A DNA stretch of 58,521 nt, taken from NCBI GenBank assembly GCA_945875585.1, contig CAMCLK010000031.1:1-58521 (forward strand). The letters run 5' to 3'. Each line of letters begins with the position of its first letter. Position 1 is the stretch's first letter. This document shows, piece by piece, positions 8,174-17,783 of the stretch. The translations under genes and the position numbers were made by a program. This DNA is from Candidatus Kuenenia stuttgartensis. GTDB taxonomy: Bacteria > Planctomycetota > Planctomycetia > Gemmatales > Gemmataceae. The notes beneath the pieces are model-generated. The model made no database searches, was not told the origin of the DNA, and worked only from the letters and a program-made list of their open reading frames with translations.

Positions 8174-10069
8174 TCAGGCTGGGTGACCTTCCATCAGTGT
8201 GGGCAAATCAACAACCCAAACACCGCCATCGGAGAGTAGCACTGCCATCCGGTCTGGATCCGGCAAAGCACGCAGTGCTCCCGCATGGCTTGAAAGCTCA
8301 AGCGCGGCAACAGGCTTTCCGCCCTCTGCTGGCCAAACGCGCAAAATTCTATCTTCACCAGCAGCAACTAGCCAATTCCCATCCGTGCTGAAAGCCAGTA
8401 CCTGAACGACATCGGTAAGGCCTCTCAACCTGCCGATCAAACGACATTGTTCGTCCAGAATGGCGACTTGGCCGCGTTGCTCAATCACTGCGAGGGCTTT
8501 TCCATCCGGGTGCCAAGCCACGCGCCATGCCGCATGATTACCCCCTGCCACTTCAGATCCAGTCACTGCATCGATAAGAACAGTCTGCCCGCCGCTGCCA
8601 ACGGCGTGAATTCCCACCACGGCCAGTAATCGCCCGTCCGGAGAAAAAGCCAAATCCTGAATGGATGCCGCTTTGAGCGGATCAGATATCAAAAGTCGCG
8701 GATTGCCATCCGGCACGGACCAAAGCCAGATATCGGGGTGCATGGGACTGCAAGCTGCGGCCAAACCCGCCGTGACGTGCAAAGCCAAACACGAGGACGG
8801 TTGGGCAGGACCTTCCAAGTTGACCAAGCGGGTTACGCGCCCTCCTGGCCCCTCTAGCCGAGACAGCGCTAAGACTCCGGAAGTATTACCGTTTCTGCGC
8901 CTATCAAATCGATCCAACGCCAGAATAGTGCTCCCATCCATGGCCATGGCATGAAAACCTGCCCTCGGATCTTCGCGTTCAATTGGCGCAGTTTCCATGG
9001 ACCAAGCATCCATAGGCCAACATGTCAATTGGCCTATGGAATCAAGCGCCACCATCTGGTCATCAGAACCATAAAAGAGGCCGGGACGGGGTGTCCATGG
9101 GTTGGACGGATCCGGAACAAAAACCGGACCGCTCTGTCCGGCAGGAATCCTCATGATTTGACTTTTTTCGAGGCCGATAACCATGCTTAATCCATCTGGT
9201 GAATAGGCCAGATGGCGCGCCTCGCCAGGCAGGTATCGCGCCCCACCTTGGCACCGCCACGATTCCATACTCCATGTCCGCCAACTGGGAGAAGAATCCG
9301 TCGATGTCAATGTTTTGCCGTCGGGCGAAATCGCAAGAGCTGTAACATGGCCAGAATGGTCGTTCAACAGTATCACCGGCCTTGCGCCCACGACATCCCA
9401 AACACGAACCGTGGTGTCCCAAGCAGCGCTTAAGAGATATCCAGTAGCCGGATCCCATAACAATGAAACAACACGTCCCTTGTGACCGATCAGCCTTCGC
9501 GGTTCAATTTCGAAATGCTCAATGGCCCATATGCTGATAACACAAGATTCGTCCGCTGCCGCCAACGTGGTTCCGTCAGGATGAAACGACACAGAACTAA
9601 TGGAATGCTCCGATGTGCCAATGACTCCCCGGCAAACTCCCTGATTGATATCCCACACCATCACAGTGCCGTTATCATGACCGGTTGCAATCGACCTGCC
9701 TTGCTGATCAATTGCAAGTGCCGTGATCCAGTCCGGCGCGACGGCGGTCCACACCAGTTCTCCGGTTGTGGCATTCCAGCACGAGAGATCTTCCCCCGAA
9801 GCGCCAATGGCAAACTTTCCATGGGAAGAAAGGGACCAATACGATGCAAACTCTTCCAGTTCGAGGCGCGATGTCAGCGACCAGTTTCCGCTAGCATCAC
9901 GTTTCCAGTTATTGAGCAGGCCACCATCTTCAATCGCCATGAAGTGGCCAGCAGCAGGATGCACCAATGCGTGAACTTCACCACGGATTGGAAAAGGAAC
10001 ATCCGGATACAATCGTTTGGCAATGGGGGCCAAATCGCCAGATTCAAGACCAAAGGCGTGGGCGCGCAT
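8174..10069 (-). CDS. WD40 repeat beta-propeller protein
   Basis: A 631-residue protein made of repeated blades ending in WD-like dipeptides (VMVWDINQG, ISIWAIEHF, VRVWDVVGA, RVWPAEGG) with the usual SFHPDGTTLA, AISPDGKTL and AFSPDGRLLA loops. There are enough blades for two propellers. No signal peptide or membrane helix is seen, so it is probably cytoplasmic. The start at 10069 is backed by a strong Shine-Dalgarno run (GAGGAGGGAG) ending just upstream; the longer frame to 10186 would run into the thiL leader. It probably scaffolds or senses for the kinase encoded directly downstream; that link is inference from operon structure. Confidence 0.88.
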   Translation of the reverse strand: MRAHAFGLESGDLAPIAKRLYPDVPFPIRGEVHALVHPAAGHFMAIEDGGLLNNWKRDASGNWSLTSRLELEEFASYWSLSSHGKFAIGASGEDLSCWNATTGELVWTAVAPDWITALAIDQQGRSIATGHDNGTVMVWDINQGVCRGVIGTSEHSISSVSFHPDGTTLAAADESCVISIWAIEHFEIEPRRLIGHKGRVVSLLWDPATGYLLSAAWDTTVRVWDVVGARPVILLNDHSGHVTALAISPDGKTLTSTDSSPSWRTWSMESWRCQGGARYLPGEARHLAYSPDGLSMVIGLEKSQIMRIPAGQSGPVFVPDPSNPWTPRPGLFYGSDDQMVALDSIGQLTCWPMDAWSMETAPIEREDPRAGFHAMAMDGSTILALDRFDRRRNGNTSGVLALSRLEGPGGRVTRLVNLEGPAQPSSCLALHVTAGLAAACSPMHPDIWLWSVPDGNPRLLISDPLKAASIQDLAFSPDGRLLAVVGIHAVGSGGQTVLIDAVTGSEVAGGNHAAWRVAWHPDGKALAVIEQRGQVAILDEQCRLIGRLRGLTDVVQVLAFSTDGNWLVAAGEDRILRVWPAEGGKPVAALELSSHAGALRALPDPDRMAVLLSDGGVWVVDLPTLMEGHPA

Positions 10070-10201
10070 GACTCCCTCCTCGATCGACCGGACGACAGGG
10101 GAGATCGCCTCGGAAATAATAGGTATTCTTACCTGATGTAGACGCAGGATATCACCCCGAAGTTGCCTAATCTTACGGTATTTCACAGGGAGTTCACAGG
10201 T

Positions 10202-11182
10202 ATGTCAGTTTCACAGGCAATCGAACCTTTCAAATCCGGGGAATTGGGGATTGTGGAATGGCTGGAACATGCGTGCCCCGCTGGAACTGGCCCTTGGTCA
10301 CTGGGGGTTGGCGACGACGCTGCAATCCTGCAAACCAAGCCAGACCATGAATTGGTGTTTACCACAGACATGGTTCTGGAAGACGCCTGCTTTCGATTGA
10401 TTGAAGCTGGACCACGGGTTGTTGGCCGAAAGGCTCTTGCAGTCAACCTGAGCGACCTAGCCGCCATGGGAGCTGAACCAGTTGGCTGCCTCGTCAGTCT
10501 GGCTTTGCCAAAGTCGGCAACTCAAACAATGGCAGTCGAAATCATGGCTGGAATTCTCGAATTGGCCCGGCAGTATCACTGCCCGGTTGTAGGTGGCGAT
10601 ACCAATACATGGCGTGGCCCACTTGCTGTTGGAATTACAGCCATTGGCCAAGCCAAGGCTGGCAACTCTAAGCGCCGCAGTGGCGCCCGAGCTGGCGACT
10701 GGATCATGGTGACTGGCCCACTGGGAGGCAGCATTCTAGGTCATCACCTTGATTTTGAACCCCGACTAGACGCTGCAAAAGTGTTAAGCGATTACCCAAT
10801 CCATGCGCTTATCGATATAAGCGACGGCCTATCTCTAGATCTGTGGCGCGTTTGCCGCGCTTCACATTGCGGCGCAATACTCAATGCCAGCGCCATCCCT
10901 ATTACTCCTGCAGCATACAGAGAAACCGAGCTACAACATGCAGGGGTAAGGGCAGGAACTCCTCTGCAACACGCGCTAAGTGATGGCGAGGATTTCGAGT
11001 TGTTGTTCGCAATCTCACCTGAAGATGGCGCGCAATTGCTCAACCATTGGCCCGAAACAATTGCCAAGCCAATTCATGTTGGCGAATGTGTTGCTGAGCA
11101 AGGGCTATTCTTGCGTGAGGGAACAACTACCGTTCCATTGCAGCCAAGCGGATGGGAACATGGATTCGAAACCAATACTTAA
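10202..11182 (+). CDS. thiL: Thiamine-monophosphate kinase
   Basis: Phosphorylates thiamine monophosphate to the active diphosphate cofactor. The 326-residue protein has the ThiL hallmarks: GDDAAIL near the N-terminus, FTTDMVLED, the AVNLSDLAAMGAEP block, VVGGDTN, DISDGLSLDL and DGEDFELLF. The start at 10202 is preferred to 10163 because AGGGAG lies 9 nt upstream and GELGIVEWL, the usual ThiL start region, follows. The gene is divergent from the WD40 gene, with about 130 bp between starts that must hold both promoters. No other thiamine gene is nearby. Confidence 0.93.
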   Translation: MSVSQAIEPFKSGELGIVEWLEHACPAGTGPWSLGVGDDAAILQTKPDHELVFTTDMVLEDACFRLIEAGPRVVGRKALAVNLSDLAAMGAEPVGCLVSLALPKSATQTMAVEIMAGILELARQYHCPVVGGDTNTWRGPLAVGITAIGQAKAGNSKRRSGARAGDWIMVTGPLGGSILGHHLDFEPRLDAAKVLSDYPIHALIDISDGLSLDLWRVCRASHCGAILNASAIPITPAAYRETELQHAGVRAGTPLQHALSDGEDFELLFAISPEDGAQLLNHWPETIAKPIHVGECVAEQGLFLREGTTTVPLQPSGWEHGFETNT

Positions 11183-11370
11183 TAAAGCTAAATGCCCGGA
11201 AAAGTCATCGATATAGTTGCGGCTCTCCCTCCATCGTGTCGGTAAACAGTTTCTTTTCAGTTCATCGCTGGAACAGAATGAATGCTCGGTTATTGAAGTG
11301 ATATTTTCCGTTTCCCTTGTTGCAATGTCTGGGGTAGTAATGGATCATGGCAATCCATACGAGGTTACCC

Positions 11371-12621
11371 ATGAACATAGTTTTTGCCTGTTTTTGCGCA
11401 TTTTTACCAACCCTCCATGCCGAAAATTGGCCTTCGTGGCGTGGCCCTCGTGGTGATGGAAGTTCGATAGAAAAGGGGATTCCGGTAACTTGGTCTGCCA
11501 CCCAAAACATCGCTTGGAAAGCGCCACTGGCTGTAAAAGGTCATTCATCACCTATCGTTTGGGGGAATAACGTTTTCCTGACGGGGTGCGACGAACAAAC
11601 GCACGAACGGGCAGTTATGGCCTTTGACCTCACCACGGGAAAACAACTGTGGAAGCAGGTTTGTCTGGTTGCTGATCTCGAAAAAAAACACCCCGAAAAT
11701 AGTTTTTCAAGTGCTACTCCTGCAACTGATGGCGAGAAAGTCTATGTCAGCTTTCTGGCTTACCCTCAGGTGCACCTTTTCTGTTATTCAGTTTCTGGAG
11801 AACTGCTTTGGCGGGCTAATCCAGGCCCGCTTCTTTCCCGCCACGGTTTTTGTTCATCACCCGTGCTTTTTGGGAATACTGTCATCCTGAATTGCGATCA
11901 AGATGGTGATGGCTACATTGTTGCATTGGATAAAACCACGGGAAAACAGCAGTGGCGCATTGCAAGACCCAATAAAACCAGATCGTACTGCACACCCTTT
12001 TTCTTTGAAGATCCTGATCGCCCCGGCAAAACCCAGATGGTGCTATCTGGCAGCAAGTGTGTGGCCTCCTACGATGCCGCTACGGGCGAGCAACTCTGGC
12101 TCTATCCCGGCCCCACCGAGCAATATGTTGCCAGCCCTGTACGAGGCAAAGACGGGGTTCTGTTCCTCTCAACTGGATTCCCAGAATTCCATCTGATGGG
12201 ATTCCGCTCAAACGGTCGTGGAACTATTGGCAAGGAGCATGTCGCCTGGCATATCCACCACCGAGATAATGGCCCCAAGGGAGCTGCCTATGTCCCTTCA
12301 CCGATTGCATATAAAGACTGGTTTTACGTTGTTTCAGATGTGGGTTACATTGGCTGCATTGAAGGAGCAACCGGCAAGCGTTTATGGTTGGAGAAGCTCG
12401 GGAAACATCACCACGCGTCTCCAGTACTAGTGAACGATCGTATTTATGTTCCCGATGACTCAGGAACCACTTGGGTTTTGAAAGCGGGTCCGGTTTTTGA
12501 AGTTTTGGCGAAGAATGAACTGAAGGAAGAGATTTATGCCTCGCCAGCCATAAGTCAGGGTCGTTTGCTGCAACGGTCCCGCGATCAACTCTGGTGTATT
12601 TTCGATCCTGCGGGCCAATAA
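11371..12621 (+). CDS. Secreted PQQ-like beta-propeller repeat protein
   Basis: A 416-residue protein with a short signal peptide (MNIVFACFCAFLPTLHA) and then the NWPSWRGPRGDG opening typical of planctomycete outer-membrane-assembly BamB-like/PQQ propeller proteins. Repeats end in TGKQLWKQ, TGKQQWRIA, TGEQLWLYPG and TGKRLWLEKL, the tryptophan-docking blades of this fold. There is no dehydrogenase active site, so it is unlikely to be a PQQ enzyme. The start at 11371 has GAGG 6 nt upstream; an in-frame ATG at 11347 would spoil the signal peptide. Role unknown, perhaps a periplasmic scaffold. Confidence 0.85.
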   Translation: MNIVFACFCAFLPTLHAENWPSWRGPRGDGSSIEKGIPVTWSATQNIAWKAPLAVKGHSSPIVWGNNVFLTGCDEQTHERAVMAFDLTTGKQLWKQVCLVADLEKKHPENSFSSATPATDGEKVYVSFLAYPQVHLFCYSVSGELLWRANPGPLLSRHGFCSSPVLFGNTVILNCDQDGDGYIVALDKTTGKQQWRIARPNKTRSYCTPFFFEDPDRPGKTQMVLSGSKCVASYDAATGEQLWLYPGPTEQYVASPVRGKDGVLFLSTGFPEFHLMGFRSNGRGTIGKEHVAWHIHHRDNGPKGAAYVPSPIAYKDWFYVVSDVGYIGCIEGATGKRLWLEKLGKHHHASPVLVNDRIYVPDDSGTTWVLKAGPVFEVLAKNELKEEIYASPAISQGRLLQRSRDQLWCIFDPAGQ

Positions 12622-12758
12622 TTGCGTCAAGCAGATTCACGGGTAATTCGTCCGCTCGCGAAGCCGTTTCACCTCGTCAAGTTCGCGTTATCAAGCTATG
12701 GTGATAGTCGAAATCCGCCAAAGCGGGTGGATCGATGCACCGTGGAGTGACTTGGGAA

Positions 12759-14546
12759 ATGGCCGTACTTCTGCAAATTGCCAATGCCAGCAAACGTTAT
12801 GGCGAACAAGTCCTGCTCGACGGCGCCAATGCGATCATCAGCGACAACGTCAAAGTGGGTTTCATCGGCCGCAATGGTGCCGGGAAAAGTACCCTCTTGC
12901 GCATTCTGCTTGGAGAGGAAGAACTGGACAGCGGCGAGGTGATCCGGAGTTCAAGCTTGCGCTTGGGATACCTGCGGCAGCACGATCCGTTTCTTCCGGG
13001 AGAAACCTCGCTCGAATACCTCATGCGCGACAGTGGCCAACCCGATTGGAAGTGCGGTGAGGTCGCAGGTCAGTTCGAACTGAAGGGCATGTATTTAGAC
13101 GGCCCCATTTCAAAGCTCTCGGGCGGTTGGCAGACGCGTGTGAAGCTGGCCGCACTACTCCTGCACGATCCAAACCTGCTGCTGCTCGATGAACCGACCA
13201 ACTTTCTGGATCTGCGCACCCAGATTCTGCTCGAGCATTTCCTGCAGGAATATCGCGCCGCTTGCCTGATTGTTTCCCACGATCGCGCCTTCCTCGGCGC
13301 AACATGCAGTCACACCCTCGATCTGGCAAGAGGCAAGCTCTCGTCATTTCCCGGCAAGGTCGACGCCTACCTTCAATATCTGGAAGAAAAGTCCGAGCAC
13401 GATGAGCGTTCCAATGCCGCCATCATGGCCAAACGTCGCCACCTCGAGGACTTTATTGCTCGCAACAAGGCACGCGCCAGTACCGCCAAACTGGCGCAAT
13501 CCAAAAGCAAGCAACTTGAAAAACTGGAACTGAATGACATAGCGAGTGATCTGCCTACTGCCAGAATTCGCGCTCCACGTGTGGAACCGCGCAAAGGCCC
13601 TGCCCTGCGTTGCAAGGATTTGGCTATTGGTTATCCAGAACGCGAAATCGCTTCGGGAATTGGCATGGAACTCGACCATGGCTCCCGCGCGGCCATTGTT
13701 GGTGATAACGGGCAAGGAAAAACAACGTTTTTGCGAACACTGGTGGATTCGCTCAAACCGGTGGCAGGTGAAGTGCGTTGGGGATTTGGTTGCAAAATCG
13801 GCGTCTATGCGCAGCATGTGTACACCAGTCTGCCAGATGGACAGACCGTATTGGGCTATCTTCAACTTCAGGCATCGCGAGGCAAAAAAGATCAGGAAAT
13901 TCTAGATATTGCCGGTTCGTTCCTGTTCCGTGGCCCCAATGTTCGCAAACCCGTTTCGGTTCTCTCCGGTGGAGAGCGCGCACGCTTATGTATGGCAGGA
14001 TTGTTGCTGAGCGAGTGCAATATCCTCATTCTGGACGAACCGGGAAACCACTTGGATGTCGATACAGTCGAGGCTCTTGCGGAGGCATTGCTCGAGTACG
14101 AAGGAACGTTGATATTCACCAGCCACGATAGGCATTTCACCAAGCGTGTGGCGACATGCATCGTTGAAGTTCGCGATGGCAGAGTGGTGAACCACAGCGG
14201 TAGCTACGACTCCTACCTGGACAAGGTCAATTCTGAAATCGAAGCTGGCGAGCGTGAGCGGGCCACAGACAAGGCCAAGGCTCCACCTAGGGCAACTGCG
14301 GCTGCTGCAAGCCCTGTAATTGCAGAGCGCGTCGAAACAGATCCGCGGAAAATCATGAAAACACTGGAACGCACGATCGCGCAGTTGGATGGACGCAAAA
14401 AAGAAATCAACATCCTTCTCGACAAAACCAAAGACGCGGACATCCACATCAATCTGCAAATGGAACTCGAGGATTTGGCCGTCAAGCTCAACGAGGCGGA
14501 GGAACGCTGGGGCGAACTCTACGCCGAAGTGGAAGGATATGCCTGA
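12759..14546 (+). CDS. ABC-F family ATP-binding protein
   Basis: Soluble tandem-ATPase protein of the ABC-F type that acts on ribosomes, about 595 residues. First domain: Walker A GRNGAGKS (37-44), signature LSGGW near 120, Walker B LLLLDEPTNFLD near 140-151. A charged linker follows (about 210-270), then a second Walker A GDNGQGKTT, LSGGERAR and ILILDEPGNHLD. The second Walker B has DEPGNHLD where DEPTNHLD is usual. A C-terminal coiled coil of about 60 residues (KTLERTIAQLDGRKKEINIL) makes it most like Uup. No transmembrane segment exists, excluding a transporter role. An antibiotic-resistance role cannot be inferred. Confidence 0.92.
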   Translation: MAVLLQIANASKRYGEQVLLDGANAIISDNVKVGFIGRNGAGKSTLLRILLGEEELDSGEVIRSSSLRLGYLRQHDPFLPGETSLEYLMRDSGQPDWKCGEVAGQFELKGMYLDGPISKLSGGWQTRVKLAALLLHDPNLLLLDEPTNFLDLRTQILLEHFLQEYRAACLIVSHDRAFLGATCSHTLDLARGKLSSFPGKVDAYLQYLEEKSEHDERSNAAIMAKRRHLEDFIARNKARASTAKLAQSKSKQLEKLELNDIASDLPTARIRAPRVEPRKGPALRCKDLAIGYPEREIASGIGMELDHGSRAAIVGDNGQGKTTFLRTLVDSLKPVAGEVRWGFGCKIGVYAQHVYTSLPDGQTVLGYLQLQASRGKKDQEILDIAGSFLFRGPNVRKPVSVLSGGERARLCMAGLLLSECNILILDEPGNHLDVDTVEALAEALLEYEGTLIFTSHDRHFTKRVATCIVEVRDGRVVNHSGSYDSYLDKVNSEIEAGERERATDKAKAPPRATAAAASPVIAERVETDPRKIMKTLERTIAQLDGRKKEINILLDKTKDADIHINLQMELEDLAVKLNEAEERWGELYAEVEGYA

Positions 14547-14561
14547 CCATAACTCATTGGC

Positions 14562-16100
14562 TCACATTCTTTTCCAAAGTTTGCGGTCAAGTGTTCGGTA
14601 GCTGATGGCCTCGGCAAGGTGCGCCGCCAGAACCGTTCCTACCCCATCGAGATCGGCAATGGTTCGGGCTACGCGCAAGATGCGGTCGTGAGCGCGCGCG
14701 GAAAGGCCCAGCTCCGTCATGGCCATTTCCATCAATTTGCGCCCTTCGGGGTTAAGTGCCGAATGTTTCCGCAGTAATCGGCCGTTCATGCGTCCGTTCA
14801 CTCCAATGGTTTCACCGCGAAAACGTTCCGTTTGCACCGTTCTGGCTCCCAGCACCTGCTCACGCATGACAGCACTGGAAGACCCTTCCGCCTTTCCGGA
14901 AAGTTCTTGAAAAGGCACGGCAACCACTTCCAGATGGAGGTCAATCCGGTCTAGCAATGGACCAGATATTTTCCCCATATATTTTTCAATCTGCAAAGGG
15001 GAACATTTGCAAGCGTGCCTCATATCACCCAGATAACCGCACGGGCACGGATTCATCGATGCAACCAAAACAAACTGGGCAGGAAACGTTGTCGACCTCA
15101 GCGCCCGCGCGATAGTAACCCTCCCTTCCTCAAGCGGTTGCCGCAATACTTCAAGGCTTCGGCGATTAAACTCGGGCAGCTCATCTAAAAACAAAATTCC
15201 ATTATGGGCCAAACTGATTTCACCGGGTGCGGGAGGACTGCCTCCACCCACCATCCCGGCATCGGAAATCGTATGGTGAGGTGAACGGAATGGGCGAACC
15301 GTCAACAACGATTGATCCGGAGGTAATCGCCCCGTGGCACTGTAGATTCTGGTCGTTTCTAGGCTTTCAACTGTCGTCAAATTAGGGAGAATTGTAGCCA
15401 AACGTTGCGCCAGCATCGTTTTTCCCGTGCCGGGAGATCCGATCATCAGGAGGTTATGGCCGCCGGCAGCGGCAACCACCAAAGCCCGCTTGGCATATTC
15501 CTGCCCCCTGACATCGGCAAAATCGATGGCGTAACTATTCATCTGGGCAGGAGGGACGATGGCCGTGCGTGCTACGGCTTCTAGGCGCAGCATTCCAGTC
15601 AGATGGCCAACAGCTTCACCAAGCCCTGAAACTCCCAACACCTCAATTCCTTCCACCACTGCAGCCTCACGCGCATTGTCGCGAGGAACCAGCAGACCCT
15701 TTACTCCTTGGGCTGCAGCAGCCATGGCAATTGATAGGGCCCCCTTGATGGGCCTGACACTACCATCAAGCGCCAGTTCGCCGGCAAACGCGAATCCCTC
15801 CACAGCGGAAACGGGTAATTGCCCAGTCGCCACAAGCAATCCCAAGGCAATGGGAAGGTCAAAGGCCCCTGCTTCTTTTTTTTGATCGGCCGGCGCGAGA
15901 TTGATGATGGTGCGGCCACGGGGTCGGTTAAAACCAAGGTTAGCCATCGCACGTTCAATGCGGTGAATGCTTTCTTTTACCGCTTGTTCGGGCAACCCAA
16001 CGAGAACTGTTTTGGGAATGCCACCCGTCGCATCCACTTCGACATCCACGCCAAAAGCGTCAATGCCTTGCAAACCAAACGTACGCAAACGGGCAAGCAT
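14562..16100 (-). CDS. YifB/ComM-family Mg-chelatase-like AAA ATPase
   Basis: A 512-residue protein with a Lon-protease-like N-terminal domain (about 1-170), an AAA+ Mg-chelatase domain with Walker A GSPGTGKTM and Walker B ILFLDELPEF, and a C-terminal Mg-chelatase-like helical domain (ARAHDRILRVARTIADL). A cysteine cluster NPCPCGYLGD..CKCSP sits inside the AAA domain as in ComM. ComM is a hexameric helicase that promotes branch migration in natural transformation, but homologues occur widely in species not known to transform. It ends 15 bp from the converging ABC-F gene. Confidence 0.92.
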   Translation of the reverse strand: MLARLRTFGLQGIDAFGVDVEVDATGGIPKTVLVGLPEQAVKESIHRIERAMANLGFNRPRGRTIINLAPADQKKEAGAFDLPIALGLLVATGQLPVSAVEGFAFAGELALDGSVRPIKGALSIAMAAAAQGVKGLLVPRDNAREAAVVEGIEVLGVSGLGEAVGHLTGMLRLEAVARTAIVPPAQMNSYAIDFADVRGQEYAKRALVVAAAGGHNLLMIGSPGTGKTMLAQRLATILPNLTTVESLETTRIYSATGRLPPDQSLLTVRPFRSPHHTISDAGMVGGGSPPAPGEISLAHNGILFLDELPEFNRRSLEVLRQPLEEGRVTIARALRSTTFPAQFVLVASMNPCPCGYLGDMRHACKCSPLQIEKYMGKISGPLLDRIDLHLEVVAVPFQELSGKAEGSSSAVMREQVLGARTVQTERFRGETIGVNGRMNGRLLRKHSALNPEGRKLMEMAMTELGLSARAHDRILRVARTIADLDGVGTVLAAHLAEAISYRTLDRKLWKRM

Positions 16101-16185
16101 TCGACTATCCTCTTCACCTGAATCAGGCTGGTATAGGATAATCGATGATTAGTTCATAGGAAAGGATTGAAATCAAGCGGACAGA

Positions 16186-16587
16186 TCATGTCCCCTGTTC
16201 AGCGGAAGGAGGCGGTTGGGCCGTCCCAAAAGCCTTGTCAACCGCTTCCAGTAGCCGCTCCATGGGAAACGGCTTGCGAAGATAATCAACCACACCCAGC
16301 AGCTCCGCATAAGCCTTATGGCGGCTACCTTCATTAGCCGTGATCATGATAAATGGTGGAGCGTCTGGCCGGTCCTTGTAATGTTCCAAAACTGGATAGC
16401 CACCCATGCGCGGCATCATCATGTCGAGGATGACCAGATCAGGCCGCACCCTATCGACCATTTCACGCGCCTGGCGACCGTCACGTGCCTGAAGCACTTT
16501 GTGGCCTTGGCGTTCAAGGATCAGGCGCAGGCCATCGCTGAGTTCGGCGTCGTCATCAACGACCAGAATGGTGCGTTGCAGGGTCAT
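16186..16587 (-). CDS. Single-domain response regulator
   Basis: A 133-residue CheY-like receiver with acidic triad VDDDAE (about 10-15), phospho-acceptor D55 in LVILDMMMPR, Thr in MITANEG and Lys in YLRKPF. The last ~15 residues (AQPPPSAEQGT) are a disordered tail with no output domain. It is divergent from the following metallo-hydrolase gene. No kinase is adjacent; the only histidine kinase in the window is about 21 kb away, so pairing is unknown. Confidence 0.88.
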   Translation of the reverse strand: MTLQRTILVVDDDAELSDGLRLILERQGHKVLQARDGRQAREMVDRVRPDLVILDMMMPRMGGYPVLEHYKDRPDAPPFIMITANEGSRHKAYAELLGVVDYLRKPFPMERLLEAVDKAFGTAQPPPSAEQGT

Positions 16588-16733
16588 GGGTGAGTTCCGT
16601 CCATGGATGGCAATGAATCAGGCCCCAAAGGCTCGATATCATGCACGGGGTAGGTTTCGCTACCATATCATCACTGATTGCCGGGAGCAAGCAAGCACTA
16701 AGCGTACACGACCGGCTGAGATTGGATTCTTTC

Positions 16734-17573
16734 ATGATCGGATTACAAATTCTTGCAAGCGGAAGCGCGGCCAACTGTTCGGTTGTGGGTGACGTTAACT
16801 CTTCACTGCTGATAGACATCGGACTGGGGGTACGCGAAATGCAAAACCGGCTGGCTGCTACCGGATTCGAGTCCAGTTCCATCAAGGCCGCAGTGCTTAC
16901 CCACACCCATACCGATCACTGGAAGCCAGCCAGCTTAAACTGGCTGGCCAAGAATGGTGCCCGATTGTGGTGCCATGCCGCCCATGTGGACCAGATTTCT
17001 CCCACCACAAAAGGCTTGGAGTCTTTATTGAATCAGGGGTTGGTGAGTTTTTTCCAAGATGGCACTCCCTTTCGCCCTATCCCGTCATGGACTTTTACCC
17101 CCATCAGGGTAAGCCACGATGCAGAACCAACATTTGGCTTTCGTTTCGAGCGCGAAGCCAGTTCGGGCAGGAAAAAGGGAGCCATGGCGTACTTGGCTGA
17201 CCTTGGAACCGCAACAGATTCACTTCCCTGGGAAATGCTTCACGATCTGGATGGCCTAGCCCTCGAGTCCAACCACGACCCAGACATGTTGGAATCGAGC
17301 AATAGACCACACCACCTCATTCGACGCATCCGTGGTAACAACGGGCACCTGTCCAACCAGCAATGTGGGGAAGCAGCAGCCCGGCTGGTAAGGCAATCAT
17401 CTGGACGATTAAAGTCAATGGTGCTGCTGCATCTAAGCCGTGAATGCAACACAGCCCAGCTGGCCAAGGATGCATCGATTAAAGCCCTTAAAGGGCTGGT
17501 CGACCCAAAACATCTCCATGTGGCGGATCAACACGCTCCCACCAAGCCAGTTATATTTACCCATAGTTGTTGA
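16734..17573 (+). CDS. MBL-fold metallo-hydrolase, YycJ-like
   Basis: Zinc-dependent hydrolase of the metallo-beta-lactamase fold, 279 residues. The metal motif HTHTDH is at residues 57-62, after an opening LQILASGSAANCSVV that resembles the YycJ/WalJ family, whose members are linked to DNA processing. Later conserved residues include the DLG region after AYLADLGT, ESNHD, and a C-terminal LLHLSRECN stretch (the family's HLS motif). The start at 16734 was chosen because the conserved strand begins at once; the ATG at 16641 would add 31 unsupported residues. The exact substrate is unknown. It probably shares a transcript with the small gene that follows 19 bp later. Confidence 0.85.
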   Translation: MIGLQILASGSAANCSVVGDVNSSLLIDIGLGVREMQNRLAATGFESSSIKAAVLTHTHTDHWKPASLNWLAKNGARLWCHAAHVDQISPTTKGLESLLNQGLVSFFQDGTPFRPIPSWTFTPIRVSHDAEPTFGFRFEREASSGRKKGAMAYLADLGTATDSLPWEMLHDLDGLALESNHDPDMLESSNRPHHLIRRIRGNNGHLSNQQCGEAAARLVRQSSGRLKSMVLLHLSRECNTAQLAKDASIKALKGLVDPKHLHVADQHAPTKPVIFTHSC

Positions 17574-17592
17574 ACTTTCAGAGGATAGCCCC

Positions 17593-17769
17593 ATGCCCAC
17601 GCCCGAGCAGATTCTTGCCAAGCTTTACGAACTTCGCAAGGAATACGATGACGACCGCGAAGACCCGCACTATCTGGCGCTCCACCACTCATTTTTGTTC
17701 ATCAGCTACCAGATGGAAGCTTTCCGCAAATACGTGAAGGAGGCAGCGGAAAAAGGCGGATCAACCTAA
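17593..17769 (+). CDS. Small protein of unknown function, 58 residues
   Basis: Begins MPTPEQILAKLYELRKEYDD and is strongly helical and charged, with an aromatic-rich centre (HYLALHHSFLFISYQ). AGAGGAT about 7 nt before the ATG is a good ribosome site, and the gene follows the metallo-hydrolase by 19 bp. The composition looks like a real coding gene, not a chance frame. No family recognised. It may be a small partner or regulator of the upstream hydrolase; that is inference from position. Confidence 0.6.
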   Translation: MPTPEQILAKLYELRKEYDDDREDPHYLALHHSFLFISYQMEAFRKYVKEAAEKGGST

Positions 17770-17783
17770 GCCGACTGATCGAC

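Noticed and set aside
9482..10141. 219-codon plus-strand frame over the WD40 gene start
   Set aside because: Antisense to the WD40 repeats, no motif or ribosome site, and it covers the WD40 and thiL leaders.
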